A stretch of DNA of 18,107 bases from RXIX01 sp003989075 (GCA_029780415.1 JAKOYN010000144.1:1-18107); one strand, 5' to 3'; shown: positions 1 to 7,843, counted from the stretch's first letter. The notes: a model not told the origin generated them from the sequence alone. Translations and numbers: made by a program.

Positions 1-1
1 G

Positions 2-112
2 CACATGAAAATCAACAAGGAACTGAAAGAACGGCTGCGGAAACTCGCTGAACTGGACGGGCGCAATTTGTCCAATCTGATCCAAAAAGTGCTTTCTGAC
101 TATGCGGCATAA
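2..112 (+). CDS. Ribbon-helix-helix (CopG/Arc-like) DNA-binding protein, probably 5'-truncated by the window edge
   Basis: The frame is open from the window edge to a TAA at 110-112, with an ATG at 5-7. From that ATG it encodes 35 residues, beginning MKINKELKERLRKLAEL and ending LSNLIQKVLSDYAA. The pattern of an amphipathic helix, a polar D-G-R turn and a second helix matches the helix-turn-helix half of the ribbon-helix-helix fold found in CopG/Arc repressors and many antitoxins. The N-terminal beta strand that contacts DNA in this fold is mostly missing. The ATG at 5 may therefore be an internal methionine, with the real start upstream of the window. No toxin partner is visible downstream. 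The gene is short and partial, so the fold call is moderate and the role (antitoxin or autorepressor) is unknown. Confidence 0.55.
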   Translation, partial: HMKINKELKERLRKLAELDGRNLSNLIQKVLSDYAA

Positions 113-118
113 AAAGAA

Positions 119-135
119 GGCGAACTTCGTTCGCC
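119..135 (-). terminator. Perfect hairpin with a U-rich tail on the minus strand
   Basis: GGCGAAC (119-125), a 3-base loop, and GTTCGCC (129-135) form a perfect 7-bp stem. The plus strand just before it is A-rich (111-118), so a minus-strand transcript would have the hairpin followed by a U-rich run. This is the classic layout of a Rho-independent terminator for leftward transcription, such as read-through from dctQM. It also overlaps the 3' flank of the ribbon-helix-helix gene but has no T-run in the plus direction. Confidence 0.5.
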
Positions 136-146
136 GCGCTATCCAT

Positions 147-195
147 CCCCGCCCTGACCTGTACTGAGCGAAGCCGAAGTAAGGACGGGGCTTTT
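147..195 (+). terminator. Imperfect GC-rich hairpin followed by CTTTT
   Basis: CCCCGCCC (147-154) pairs with GGACGGGG (183-190) with one mismatch. An inner TACT/AGTA pair (162-165 and 178-181) extends the symmetry, and CTTTT follows at 191-195. This fits a weak Rho-independent terminator for the small gene ending at 112, although the loop is long. The arm resembles, but does not match, the hairpin at the right edge of the window (17915-17934). Confidence 0.3.
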
Positions 196-268
196 CGCGC
201 AATTCGGGTAAAGCCAGCCGGGCGAAACGCATATCGGCCAGCGCGAAGCAGTCGCTCAGTGCATGGAT

Positions 269-301
269 CGGGGCGCCTGGCCATGGCGTGAGCGCGCCCC
301 G
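269..301. repeat. Perfect 8-bp inverted repeat downstream of dctM
   Basis: CGGGGCGC (269-276) and GCGCCCCG (294-301) are perfect complements separated by 17 bases. The repeat begins 22 bases past the dctM stop on the minus strand and may act as a transcript-end or RNA-stability hairpin. There is no T-run in either direction. The rest of 113-322 contains no convincing gene on either strand. Confidence 0.35.
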
Positions 302-322
302 GGTCGTGCCTGCTTTCCTGCT

Positions 323-1783
323 TTAGGGATTGGGTTTGAGCTGCCGAAACAGGTCAGCGGCATCCTCGGGCGGTGGGCTGGGTGCGGGCGCACCGGCATC
401 CTCGGGCGGGGCCAGCAACTGCACCGGCGCGGCTTCATGGAGATTGACCGGGCGATCCAGGCCAAAGGTGACCAGGGCCGGGAAGGCGATGATCAGCGCC
501 ACCATGATCAGTTGCATCGCCAGGAAGGGAACGGCGCCCCAGTAGATGTCACTGGTGCGCACGGTTGGGGGCGCGACGCTGCGCAGGAAGAACAGCGCGA
601 AACCGAATGGCGGGTGCATAAACGAGGTTTGCATATTCACGCCCAGCAGGATGCCGAACCAGACCAGATCAATGCCCAGTTTCTCAGCCACCGGCGCCAG
701 CAACGGCAGGATGATGAAGCTGATTTCGAAGAAATCGAGGAAGAAGGCCAGCAGGAAGACCAGGATATTGACCACGATCAGGAAACCCAGCGCGCCGCCC
801 GGCAGGCCGAGCAGCAGGTGTTCCACCCACAGATCGCCGTTGACACCGCGAAACACCAGGGTAAACACGCTGGAGCCGATCAGGATGAACATGACGAAGC
901 TGGTGATCCTGGCCGTAGCCTGCGCCGCCGAGCGCAACAGCGCCCGATCGAGCCGGCCCTTGATCAGTGCCAGCAGCAGCGCCCCAATCGCGCCCAGCGC
1001 GCCGCCCTCGGTTGGTGTCGCCCAACCAATGAAGATGCTGCCCAGCACCAGAAAGATCAGCAGCAGCGGCGGCGCCATCGCTGCCAGCGCCCGCCGCGCC
1101 AGCGCCCAGCCATGCAGGGTGCGCGCTTCCGGGGGCAGGGCCGGCGCAGTGTGGGGCCGGAACAGCGTATTCAGGAACACCCACAGCACATACAGTCCGG
1201 TCAGGAGCAGGCCGGGAATGAACGCGCCCTTGTACATATCGCCCACCGAGCGACCGAGCACCTCGGCCATCACGATCAGCACCAGCGACGGCGGAATAAT
1301 CTGCGCCAGCGTACCCGATGCGGCGATCACCCCGGCAGCCAGCGCCTTGTCATAGCCATAGCGCAGCATGATCGGCAGGGAAATCAGCCCCATGGCAATC
1401 ACCGAGGCGGCGACTACACCGGTGGTCGCGGCCAGCAGTGCGCCGACGAAAATCACCGCGTAGGCCAGCCCACCGCGCAGGCCGCCAAACAGCTGGCCGA
1501 TGGTATCGAGCAGGTCCTCGGCCATGCCGCTGCGTTCCAGTACCAGACCCATAAAGGTGAAGAACGGCACCGCCAGCAGGATCTCGTTCTTCATGATCCC
1601 GAACACCCGGTCGGGCAGCGCCTGTAGCAGGTTGGGCGTGAGCAGGCCCAGATGAATGCCGAGCAGGCCAAACACCATGCCGACTGCCGCCAGCGAGAAG
1701 GCCACCGGATAGCCGATCAGCAGGAACAGCACCAGCGCCGAAAACATCACCGGCGCCAGGTTGGCGATCAGGAATTCGGCCAT
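323..1783 (-). CDS. dctM: TRAP transporter large permease subunit (DctM family, FcbT3-like)
   Basis: This 486-residue, very hydrophobic protein has about a dozen predicted membrane segments. It is the large subunit of a tripartite ATP-independent periplasmic transporter, which imports organic anions using an ion gradient. Visible family features are a SGTLAQIIPPSLVLIV re-entrant-type stretch, GWATPTEGGALGAIGAL, and a late FMHPPFGFALFFLRS segment. These resemble the mannitol/chloroaromatic-type DctM subfamily. I chose the ATG at 1783 because a GGAGGG Shine-Dalgarno lies 7-8 bases upstream and only one base separates it from the dctQ stop. The C-terminal tail (about 40 residues) is rich in Ala and Pro and non-membranous, making the protein somewhat longer than classic DctM. 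The substrate cannot be read from sequence. No dctP lies next to it in this window. Confidence 0.93.
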   Translation of the reverse strand: MAEFLIANLAPVMFSALVLFLLIGYPVAFSLAAVGMVFGLLGIHLGLLTPNLLQALPDRVFGIMKNEILLAVPFFTFMGLVLERSGMAEDLLDTIGQLFGGLRGGLAYAVIFVGALLAATTGVVAASVIAMGLISLPIMLRYGYDKALAAGVIAASGTLAQIIPPSLVLIVMAEVLGRSVGDMYKGAFIPGLLLTGLYVLWVFLNTLFRPHTAPALPPEARTLHGWALARRALAAMAPPLLLIFLVLGSIFIGWATPTEGGALGAIGALLLALIKGRLDRALLRSAAQATARITSFVMFILIGSSVFTLVFRGVNGDLWVEHLLLGLPGGALGFLIVVNILVFLLAFFLDFFEISFIILPLLAPVAEKLGIDLVWFGILLGVNMQTSFMHPPFGFALFFLRSVAPPTVRTSDIYWGAVPFLAMQLIMVALIIAFPALVTFGLDRPVNLHEAAPVQLLAPPEDAGAPAPSPPPEDAADLFRQLKPNP

Positions 1784-1784
1784 C

Positions 1785-2318
1785 TCAGTGCCCTCCGGAC
1801 CGCGTGGGCAATGGCCGATCACCGGTGAGCATGGCGATATTCTTGATGATCTCGGCGACGCCCTGCAGGCTGAGCAGGCCGAAGGCCACCGGGATGGCCA
1901 GCTTGAGCGGCCACCACAGCAGCCCGCCGGGATTGGGCGAGGCCTCATCGGTCTGGTAGGCGATCAGGAAGAAGTTCCAGGCATCGACCATGATCAGCAG
2001 ACACACCGGCAGCAGGAACAGCAGGCTGCCGAAAATCTCGATCCAGGCCCGGGTGCGCGGCGCCAGCCGGGCGTGCAGGATGTCGATGCGCACATGGCCA
2101 TTGTCACCCAGAGTCCAGGCCGCGCAGAACAGGAACACCAGGCCGAATAGAAACCACTGCGCTTCCAGCAGGGCGTTCGAGCCTATATCGAAGACATAGC
2201 GCAGGGTGGCGGTCAGGCCGCTGATCAGGGTGCAGAGCAGGATCAGCCAGGCCGTTGCCCGGCCAATGGCGGCGTTGAGCGCATCGATAAAGGCGGCGAT
2301 GCGAAGCAGGACAGTCAT
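1785..2318 (-). CDS. dctQ: TRAP transporter small permease subunit (DctQ family)
   Basis: This 177-residue protein has four predicted membrane helices, at roughly residues 15-40, 50-70, 90-115 and 135-160. It also has the DctQ signature region LLEAQWFLFGLVFLFCAAWT followed by GDNGHVRIDI. DctQ pairs with DctM to form the membrane part of a TRAP transporter and is thought to stabilise or couple it. The ATG at 2318 is chosen because AAGGA lies 6 bases upstream; an in-frame start further upstream lacks this. The stop codon and the dctM start are one base apart, so the two are translationally coupled. The late SPNPGGLLWWPLK stretch is typical of the FcbT2-type subgroup. The gene diverges from ubiD. 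Confidence 0.9.
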   Translation of the reverse strand: MTVLLRIAAFIDALNAAIGRATAWLILLCTLISGLTATLRYVFDIGSNALLEAQWFLFGLVFLFCAAWTLGDNGHVRIDILHARLAPRTRAWIEIFGSLLFLLPVCLLIMVDAWNFFLIAYQTDEASPNPGGLLWWPLKLAIPVAFGLLSLQGVAEIIKNIAMLTGDRPLPTRSGGH

Positions 2319-2508
2319 GCGTGTTCCTTGAAGCGGGCGGTGGCGCAGGGGCACCGGGCGGCAATGATGATCATGAGCACAAGTTTAACCGAATCCATCC
2401 GGGCTAAACCGGGCGTGGTGCGGGCGGGATGTTTGCGTGCAGGCTGTTAAAATGCCACTTTTGTCGTGCGGCGTGCCCGGCCCCTGGGAAGCCCGTGGAG
2501 ATGTCAAG
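2319..2508. promoter_or_regulatory. Divergent intergenic region between dctQ and ubiD, with an extended -10 for ubiD
   Basis: This 190-base spacer must hold promoters for both directions. For ubiD, TG-T-TAAAAT at 2445-2453 is a good extended -10 motif, 56 bases before the ATG at 2509; no good -35 precedes it. An interrupted dyad, GTTTA (2383-2387) and TAAAC (2405-2409), with extra matching GC pairs inside, could be an operator. GGAG at 2497-2500 is the ubiD ribosome binding site, 8 bases before its ATG. No clear dctQ promoter was found. Confidence 0.4.
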
Positions 2509-3972
2509 ATGCAATATAAGGATTTGCGCGATTTTATCGCCCAGTTGGAGCGGCTCGGCGAGCTCAAGCGGGTGAGCGTGGCGGTCGATCCGAAGCTGGA
2601 AATGACCGAGATCTGCGACCGGGTGCTGCGCGCAGGCGGTCCGGCGATCCTGTTCGAGAATCCCACCGGCCACCGCATTCCGGTGCTGGCCAATCTGTTT
2701 GGCACGCCGCGCCGGGTGGCGCTGGGCATGGGTGCTGATGATGTTGAGGCCCTGCGCGAGGTCGGTCGCCTGCTGGCCTTTCTCAAAGAGCCCGATCCGC
2801 CTAAGGGCATGCGTGATGCCTGGGAGAAGCTGCCGATTTTCAAGAAAGTGCTGGATATGGCGCCGAAAAGGATCAGCCGGCCACCGTGTCAGGAACGGGT
2901 GATCGAGGGCGCAGCGGTCGATCTGGCGCGGTTGCCGGTGCAGCACTGCTGGCCGGACGATGCCGGGCCGCTGATTACCTGGGGGCTGGTGGTGACCCGG
3001 GGACCGCACAAGGCGCGGCAGAATCTGGGCATCTATCGCCAGCAGGTGATCGCGCGCAACAAGGTGATCATGCGCTGGCTGTCGCATCGGGGCGGCGCGC
3101 TGGATTTTCGCGAGTGGCAGCAGGCGCGGCCCGGTGAGCCGTTTCCGGTTGCGGTGGCACTGGGCGCCGATCCGGCCACCATTCTCGGCGCGGTGACGCC
3201 GGTGCCGGATACCCTGTCGGAATATGCCTTTGCCGGTTTGTTGCGCGGCGCGCGCACCGAACTGGCGCAATGCCTGGGTAATGAACTGCAGGTGCCGGCC
3301 AGTGCCGAGTTCGTGCTCGAAGGGCACATCGCGCCCGGCGAAACCGCGCCGGAGGGACCGTTTGGCGATCACACCGGCTATTACAACGAGGTCGATCGCT
3401 TTCCGGTGTTCACCATCGAGCGCATCACTCACCGCGAGCAGCCGATCTATCACAGCACCTACACCGGTCGGCCTCCTGATGAACCGGCTATTCTGGGCGT
3501 GGCGCTGAACGAAGTGTTCGTGCCGATTCTGCAAAAGCAGTTTCCCGAGATCATCGATTTCTATCTGCCGCCGGAGGGCTGTTCCTACCGGATGGCCGTG
3601 GTGGCGATGCGCAAGCAGTATCCGGGGCACGCCAAGCGGGTGATGCTCGGTGTCTGGTCCTTTCTGCGCCAGTTCATGTACACCAAGTTCGTGATCGTGG
3701 TCGATGAGGATATCAACGCCCGTGACTGGCAGGATGTGATCTGGGCGATGACGACGCGCATGGATCCGGCGCGCGATACGGTGATGATCGAGAATACGCC
3801 AATTGATTATCTGGATTTCGCTTCGCCGGTCTCGGGGCTCGGTTCCAAGATCGGCTTCGATGCGACTAATAAATGGCCCGGCGAGACCAGCCGCGAATGG
3901 GGTCGGCCGATCACCATGAGTCCCGAGGTCAAGCGACGGGTCGATGCGCTATGGGGTGCGCTGGGCCTGTAG
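2509..3972 (+). CDS. ubiD: 4-hydroxy-3-polyprenylbenzoate decarboxylase UbiD
   Basis: UbiD removes the carboxyl group of 3-polyprenyl-4-hydroxybenzoate in ubiquinone synthesis, using the prenylated FMN cofactor made by UbiX. The 487 residues are close to the usual length (about 490). Family marks run in order: DAGPLITWGLVVTRG (151-165), NLGIYRQQV with the conserved Arg at 177, MRWLSHRGGALDF (188-200), and EGHIAPGETAPEGPFGDHTG (271-290), which carries the catalytic glutamates and cofactor/metal-binding residues. I chose the ATG at 2509 because GGAG lies 8 bases upstream and the protein then begins MQYKDLRDFI, as in known UbiD proteins. An upstream in-frame ATG at 2437 would precede the likely -10 element. 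The gene is followed by a flavin/iron-sulfur reductase, as in Pseudomonas. Confidence 0.97.
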   Translation: MQYKDLRDFIAQLERLGELKRVSVAVDPKLEMTEICDRVLRAGGPAILFENPTGHRIPVLANLFGTPRRVALGMGADDVEALREVGRLLAFLKEPDPPKGMRDAWEKLPIFKKVLDMAPKRISRPPCQERVIEGAAVDLARLPVQHCWPDDAGPLITWGLVVTRGPHKARQNLGIYRQQVIARNKVIMRWLSHRGGALDFREWQQARPGEPFPVAVALGADPATILGAVTPVPDTLSEYAFAGLLRGARTELAQCLGNELQVPASAEFVLEGHIAPGETAPEGPFGDHTGYYNEVDRFPVFTIERITHREQPIYHSTYTGRPPDEPAILGVALNEVFVPILQKQFPEIIDFYLPPEGCSYRMAVVAMRKQYPGHAKRVMLGVWSFLRQFMYTKFVIVVDEDINARDWQDVIWAMTTRMDPARDTVMIENTPIDYLDFASPVSGLGSKIGFDATNKWPGETSREWGRPITMSPEVKRRVDALWGALGL

Positions 3973-4030
3973 AAGCTGCCGGAGCGGTTCCAACTGAATG
4001 ACTGAATCTTGCCAAAGAGATGCGATCCAC

Positions 4031-5047
4031 ATGCCTTATCACGTCAGCCTGCAACCGGGTGGTCATGAATTCATCGTTGGTGACAATGAAACCGTGCTGG
4101 ATGCCGCATTGCGCGAAAAGGGTGGTGTGCTGCCCTACGGCTGCCGCAACGGTACCTGTGGTGCCTGCATGGGCACGCTGGTATCGGGCACGGTGCGCTA
4201 TGCCGGTGAGCGGCCCCCAGGCCTGAGCGCGGCGGAACAGGCCGCCGGCAAGGCGCTGCTGTGCCAGGCCTATCCCTGCAGTGATCTGGTGATTGCGGCG
4301 CGCGAGGTCAAAAGCAGCGGCGATATTCGCGCCCGGCTGCTGCCGTGCCGGGTCGAACGGCGTGAACTGCTCGCGCCGGACGTAATGCGCCTGTACCTGA
4401 AACTGCCGAGCACCGAGCGCCTGCAATTCCTGGCCGGGCAGTACGTCGATATTCTGCTTGCCGATGGCCGACGGCGCGGCTTTTCGCTGGCCAATCCGCC
4501 GCACGCCGATGAGCTGCTGGAACTGCATGTACGGCATGTGCCGGGCGGTTTCTTCACCGGTTTCGTGTTCGAGCGGATGAAGGACAAGGCGCTGCTGCGC
4601 TTTCAGGGGCCGCTGGGCACTTTTTTCCTGCGCGAGGATTCGCCGCGACCGATCATCCTGGTCGGTGGTGGCACCGGTTTTGCGCCGCTGAAAGGCATGC
4701 TGGAACATGCCTTTCATGTGGGTCTGCAGCGGTCCTTGCACCTGTACTGGGGCGCGCGGGCCCGGGTGGATTTATATCTGGATGAACTGCCCCGGCAGTG
4801 GGCGGCGCAGCACGCGCATTTCCGTTATACCCCGGTGCTGTCGGAACCGGATGCCGGAGAGGATTGGCCGGGACGCAGCGGCTGGGTGCACGAGGCGGTC
4901 GCCGCCGATTATCCGGATCTGAGTGGTTATGACGTGTACATGAGCGGCCCGCCGGCGATGATCGAAGCCGCCAAACCGGTGTTTGCCGCCCGGGGTCTGC
5001 CGGCAGAGCAGCTGTTCTACGACGCATTCGATTTTGCGCCGCATTGA
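4031..5047 (+). CDS. 2Fe-2S ferredoxin-flavin reductase fusion (annotated in relatives as CDP-6-deoxy-delta-3,4-glucoseen reductase-like)
   Basis: This is a 338-residue NAD(P)H-dependent electron-transfer protein in the order ferredoxin, FAD domain, NAD domain. The plant-type 2Fe-2S ligands are Cys38, Cys43, Cys46 and Cys78 (C-X4-C-X2-C-X31-C, in YGCRNGTCGACMG and LLCQAY). RGFSLANPP (149-157) is the flavin-binding motif, VGGGTGFAP (211-219) the nucleotide loop, and YMSGPPAM (303-310) the NAD-side motif. Relatives are often named after the deoxysugar enzyme AscD, but no sugar genes are nearby. Its place directly behind ubiD, seen also in pseudomonads, suggests electron supply for quinone or flavin chemistry; this is inference. 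The start is uncertain: ATG 4031 gives the family-like N-terminus MPYHVSLQPGG, while an in-frame ATG at 3998 would add 11 residues. Neither has a strong Shine-Dalgarno. Confidence 0.88.
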   Translation: MPYHVSLQPGGHEFIVGDNETVLDAALREKGGVLPYGCRNGTCGACMGTLVSGTVRYAGERPPGLSAAEQAAGKALLCQAYPCSDLVIAAREVKSSGDIRARLLPCRVERRELLAPDVMRLYLKLPSTERLQFLAGQYVDILLADGRRRGFSLANPPHADELLELHVRHVPGGFFTGFVFERMKDKALLRFQGPLGTFFLREDSPRPIILVGGGTGFAPLKGMLEHAFHVGLQRSLHLYWGARARVDLYLDELPRQWAAQHAHFRYTPVLSEPDAGEDWPGRSGWVHEAVAADYPDLSGYDVYMSGPPAMIEAAKPVFAARGLPAEQLFYDAFDFAPH

Positions 5048-5070
5048 GAGAAGTCTGGATAATGGGTGTG

Positions 5071-5105
5071 GCGCCGTTTACCCCGATCGGCAGGATAAAC
5101 GGCGC
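5071..5105. terminator. Perfect 10-bp inverted repeat between convergent genes
   Basis: GCGCCGTTTA (5071-5080) and TAAACGGCGC (5096-5105) are perfect complements around a 15-base loop. The loop contains the palindrome CCGATCGG (5083-5090). The repeat sits between the stop of the reductase gene (5047) and the stop of hemY (5115, minus), where a shared terminator is expected. Neither side has a T-run, so it may work as a transcript-protecting hairpin rather than a classic intrinsic terminator. Confidence 0.5.
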
Positions 5106-5114
5106 ATTACCGCA

Positions 5115-6392
5115 TCAGTGCGCCGCGACGCTGGCCGCGAGTGGCGCGCTGATCTGCTGGGAGGCTGCGGCGACGGTGAGCATTGCGCCCTGCTTTTCCT
5201 GCGGCTTACCGACCAGCAGGCGCAGACCGGCATGGAAGCACTGTCCGGCATGGGTCAGTTCGTGCAGGGATTCGAGCAGCTCGCCCAGTTCCTGATAGGC
5301 ATCTGGCGTCGGCATGATCTGGATGCTGCGCTCCAGATAATCGCGCGCCTTGGCGGGCTGCTGGCAGCGCTTGGCCAGCCGGCCCAGGGTCAGCAGCAGA
5401 TAGGGATCCTCGCCATGCTGTGCCAGCCAGCCTTCGGCAGTGGCCAGTTGCGCTACGGCATTGCCCCGTCCGAGCAGCCCATAACCGACGACCAAGCGCG
5501 GATTCCAGCGCCGGTTGAGTGCTTCGCGCAGCAGAGCTTCCGCGTCGTCGATCGCATCACAATCGCACAGTGCGCTGGCGTAGGTGACCAGGAAAGTCTC
5601 GTCCTCTTCGCGCAGTTTCGCCGGGGCCTGTTTCCACAGCGCGCGCAGTTTCTCCAGTGAACTGGCGGCGGCGGCGCTTTCCATCAGAGCCTGGAAGGTC
5701 TGCTGTTGCAATTCGGCGAGCGGTTCCGCGCCCAGTGCTTTCTGCCGTTGTACCTCGGGCAACAGCTCGCGCAGCGCTTCCCAGGCCTGCAACTGCTGGT
5801 AGGTGCGCGCCAGCCATTGCAGCACGCCAGGATGGCGCGGGTTGAGGGTATGCAGGGACTCCAGGATGGGCCGGGCCTGGCCGGCCTGCTGATCGTCGAT
5901 CAGAAATTCGACATGGGCCAGTTGCACGGTGATCTTGTCAGCATCCGGCGCATCCTCGGCCCGGCGCAGGTGCAGATCACGACGCCAGCGCGCTTCGTGG
6001 AGATGGTGGGCCGCGCGCGCTGCGCCCAGATAATGCAGCGCTGGCGTTTCGCTATGCTCAGCGCCCTTGAGCAGGGTTTTTTCCGCCGCCGCCCACTGGC
6101 CGGCCGCCAGTTGCCGGGCGCCCAGGTTGAACAGACGCCGCGCCCGCTTTTCCCGGCGGCGCTGGTTAGCGGCCAGGGTCTGTCCAGGGGTCTGCCACAG
6201 GCGGATCGCCAGCCGCACCAGCATGTAGAACAGCACGAACAGCACGGTCAGGAACAGGGTGAAGAAGGTCAGGCTGGTCTCAACGGTCCACTGGCCGCTG
6301 CTGAGCATGACGTAGCCCGGATCCTGGCGCAGCGCCAGCGCCATCCAGACCGACACGAACAGGGTGACGATGATGCCGAGCAGCAATCTCAT
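5115..6392 (-). CDS. hemY: HemY, inner-membrane TPR protein of the heme operon
   Basis: This 425-residue protein has two N-terminal membrane helices (about residues 3-21 and 38-65), a basic RRREKRARR stretch, and then a long alpha-helical tetratricopeptide-like region, the layout of proteobacterial HemY. It lies last in the hemCDXY operon. Its function is not settled: genetic data from other bacteria tie it to porphyrin handling, and it is unrelated to the protoporphyrinogen oxidase also called HemY in Gram-positives. The ATG at 6392 overlaps the hemX stop by 4 bases (ATGA), and a GGGAG Shine-Dalgarno lies 7 bases upstream inside hemX. The C-terminus is low-complexity and Ala-rich. Confidence 0.93.
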   Translation of the reverse strand: MRLLLGIIVTLFVSVWMALALRQDPGYVMLSSGQWTVETSLTFFTLFLTVLFVLFYMLVRLAIRLWQTPGQTLAANQRRREKRARRLFNLGARQLAAGQWAAAEKTLLKGAEHSETPALHYLGAARAAHHLHEARWRRDLHLRRAEDAPDADKITVQLAHVEFLIDDQQAGQARPILESLHTLNPRHPGVLQWLARTYQQLQAWEALRELLPEVQRQKALGAEPLAELQQQTFQALMESAAAASSLEKLRALWKQAPAKLREEDETFLVTYASALCDCDAIDDAEALLREALNRRWNPRLVVGYGLLGRGNAVAQLATAEGWLAQHGEDPYLLLTLGRLAKRCQQPAKARDYLERSIQIMPTPDAYQELGELLESLHELTHAGQCFHAGLRLLVGKPQEKQGAMLTVAAASQQISAPLAASVAAH

Positions 6393-7843
6393 GACTGCGC
6401 TCCCTCAGTGGCGGTCGGTGGCTCCGCAGCGGGCGGTTCCGTGACCGGTGCAGCGGGCTTGGGCGCGGCCGCTGGCGCTCCCGGACGCACGGCACGTACC
6501 GGCTGGCGCTGGGCGAGGAATTCCGCGAAGGACTGGCGCAGGCCGGTCAGGTCGGGGATGTAGGTGTTGAAGGGCACCGCCTGCAGCGCCTGTAATTCAG
6601 CCAGGAAGGTGCGGACCTGGGCGTCCTGGGTGTCGAAATAGCGCTCGGTCCAGTCGCGGGTCAGGGTATAGGCGTCCTGATAGCTTGCGGCGTCGCCACG
6701 CAGCAGCGCCGCGCGCATGCTGTCCAGTTCCAGGCGCAGGTTTTGCCGCAGGAAGAATTCATTCTCCATCGCGATCAGCGGCGGTGCCTCGCTGCGCTGG
6801 TGACGGATCACCACGATGCCCTTGAACTGGTTCCAGACCGCCTCGCTGCCGCGTTCCCACCAGGAGCGTTCAGCATCATTGCTCAGGGCGACGCTGGTGG
6901 CCGGCTTAACCTGGTTCTTGATGTCGGGCACGCCGGAATTGAGCCGCACCGGCAGCTTGTCGAGGGTGTCCTCCATGCTGACCAGCTTATGGGCAAGGGC
7001 GCTGTAATCGGGCAGCTTGACGCCGCGCAGGCTGGCGATGGCTTCGCTGATCTGGGTCTGAATGGGCGCCAGGCCGTTTTCATCCACCGCCTTGAGCCGC
7101 TGCTGCGCGCTTTCCAGAGCCAGGCGCGCGGTCGCAACGTTGCGCTCCAGTTTCAGCTTGCTGTCGGCCAGGCGCAGCAGGTAATCGACTTCGGCCAGCG
7201 GGAAGGCGTTGACATCACCGCCACGCGCCGCTACCGATTTGAGGGTTTCCAGATTCTCCTGCAGGGCGCCATTACTGAGCTTGAGGCTCTTGAGCTGCTC
7301 GCCGAGTGCGGCCAGTTGTTCCCGCTGCGCCTTAAGTTGCGCCTCGAAATCCTGCTTCTGCTGTTGGACAGCGGTCTTGTGGGCGTCGTGGCTTTCGCGC
7401 AGCAGCTTGTTTTCGCTCTTGACGACCTCGGTTTCACCCTGGCCCAGGGTGACGGCGTTCTTGAGCGGTTGCAGGTCGCCGCTCAGGCCGAGCATCTGCT
7501 CCTTGAGCGTCTGATTGTCGCTGCGCAACTGATCCAGTCCGCTCTTAAGCGCCTGCAGTTGCTGGACCTGGGCCTTGAGCGCCTGAAACTCGGGATCGCG
7601 CTGGGCGATGGCCTGCTTGATTGCTGCATCCAGACGGTTGGTCTGGGCAATCTGTTCCTGCTGGCCGAGGTACCACAGATAGCCGCTGGCACCGCCAGCG
7701 CCCAGGGCGACCAGCAGGGCAAAGGCAGCCAGGCCACGGCCACTCTTGGGTGCCGGGGCGGGTGGCGCGGCGGCGAGCAGTGTGGGCGCGGCGGTTTTCG
7801 CCGGGGCGCCGGTGGTTGCAGTATTGGTTTGCTTGTCTGTCAT
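6389..7843 (-). CDS. hemX: HemX, single-pass membrane protein with coiled coil
   Basis: This 484-residue protein starts with a cytoplasmic Ala/Pro/Thr-rich segment, has one membrane helix at about residues 37-60, then a long Gln/Leu/Lys-rich coiled-coil region (about 60-205), and a C-terminal conserved domain containing SWWERGSEAVWNQFKGIVVIR. This is the HemX layout. Databases often call it uroporphyrinogen-III C-methyltransferase, but no SAM-dependent methyltransferase motif is visible, so that name is not supported here. The final 35 residues are Ala/Pro-rich. It starts 4 bases inside the hemD stop and its own stop overlaps hemY, which points to tight co-translation. A role as a membrane scaffold for tetrapyrrole enzymes is inference from operon membership. 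Confidence 0.92.
   Translation of the reverse strand: MTDKQTNTATTGAPAKTAAPTLLAAAPPAPAPKSGRGLAAFALLVALGAGGASGYLWYLGQQEQIAQTNRLDAAIKQAIAQRDPEFQALKAQVQQLQALKSGLDQLRSDNQTLKEQMLGLSGDLQPLKNAVTLGQGETEVVKSENKLLRESHDAHKTAVQQQKQDFEAQLKAQREQLAALGEQLKSLKLSNGALQENLETLKSVAARGGDVNAFPLAEVDYLLRLADSKLKLERNVATARLALESAQQRLKAVDENGLAPIQTQISEAIASLRGVKLPDYSALAHKLVSMEDTLDKLPVRLNSGVPDIKNQVKPATSVALSNDAERSWWERGSEAVWNQFKGIVVIRHQRSEAPPLIAMENEFFLRQNLRLELDSMRAALLRGDAASYQDAYTLTRDWTERYFDTQDAQVRTFLAELQALQAVPFNTYIPDLTGLRQSFAEFLAQRQPVRAVRPGAPAAAPKPAAPVTEPPAAEPPTATEGAQS

Noticed and set aside
263..1627. A 454-codon open frame on the plus strand
   Set aside because: It lies wholly opposite dctM. Its product is an implausible Gln/His/Arg-rich string, as expected from the complement of a GC-rich membrane-protein gene. 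dctM has a clear family match and ribosome binding site.
2437..2508. Extending ubiD to the upstream in-frame ATG at 2437
   Set aside because: The likely -10 element (2445-2453) lies downstream of that ATG, the extra residues are unlike UbiD, and a good ribosome binding site precedes the ATG at 2509.
2404..3630. A 408-codon open frame on the minus strand inside ubiD
   Set aside because: It is antisense to ubiD, which has full family motifs. The product is His/Arg/Gln-rich without recognisable domains.
6389..7843. Calling hemX a uroporphyrinogen-III C-methyltransferase
   Set aside because: No SAM-binding methyltransferase motif is visible; the protein is a single-pass membrane coiled-coil protein. 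The name is inherited from an old annotation.
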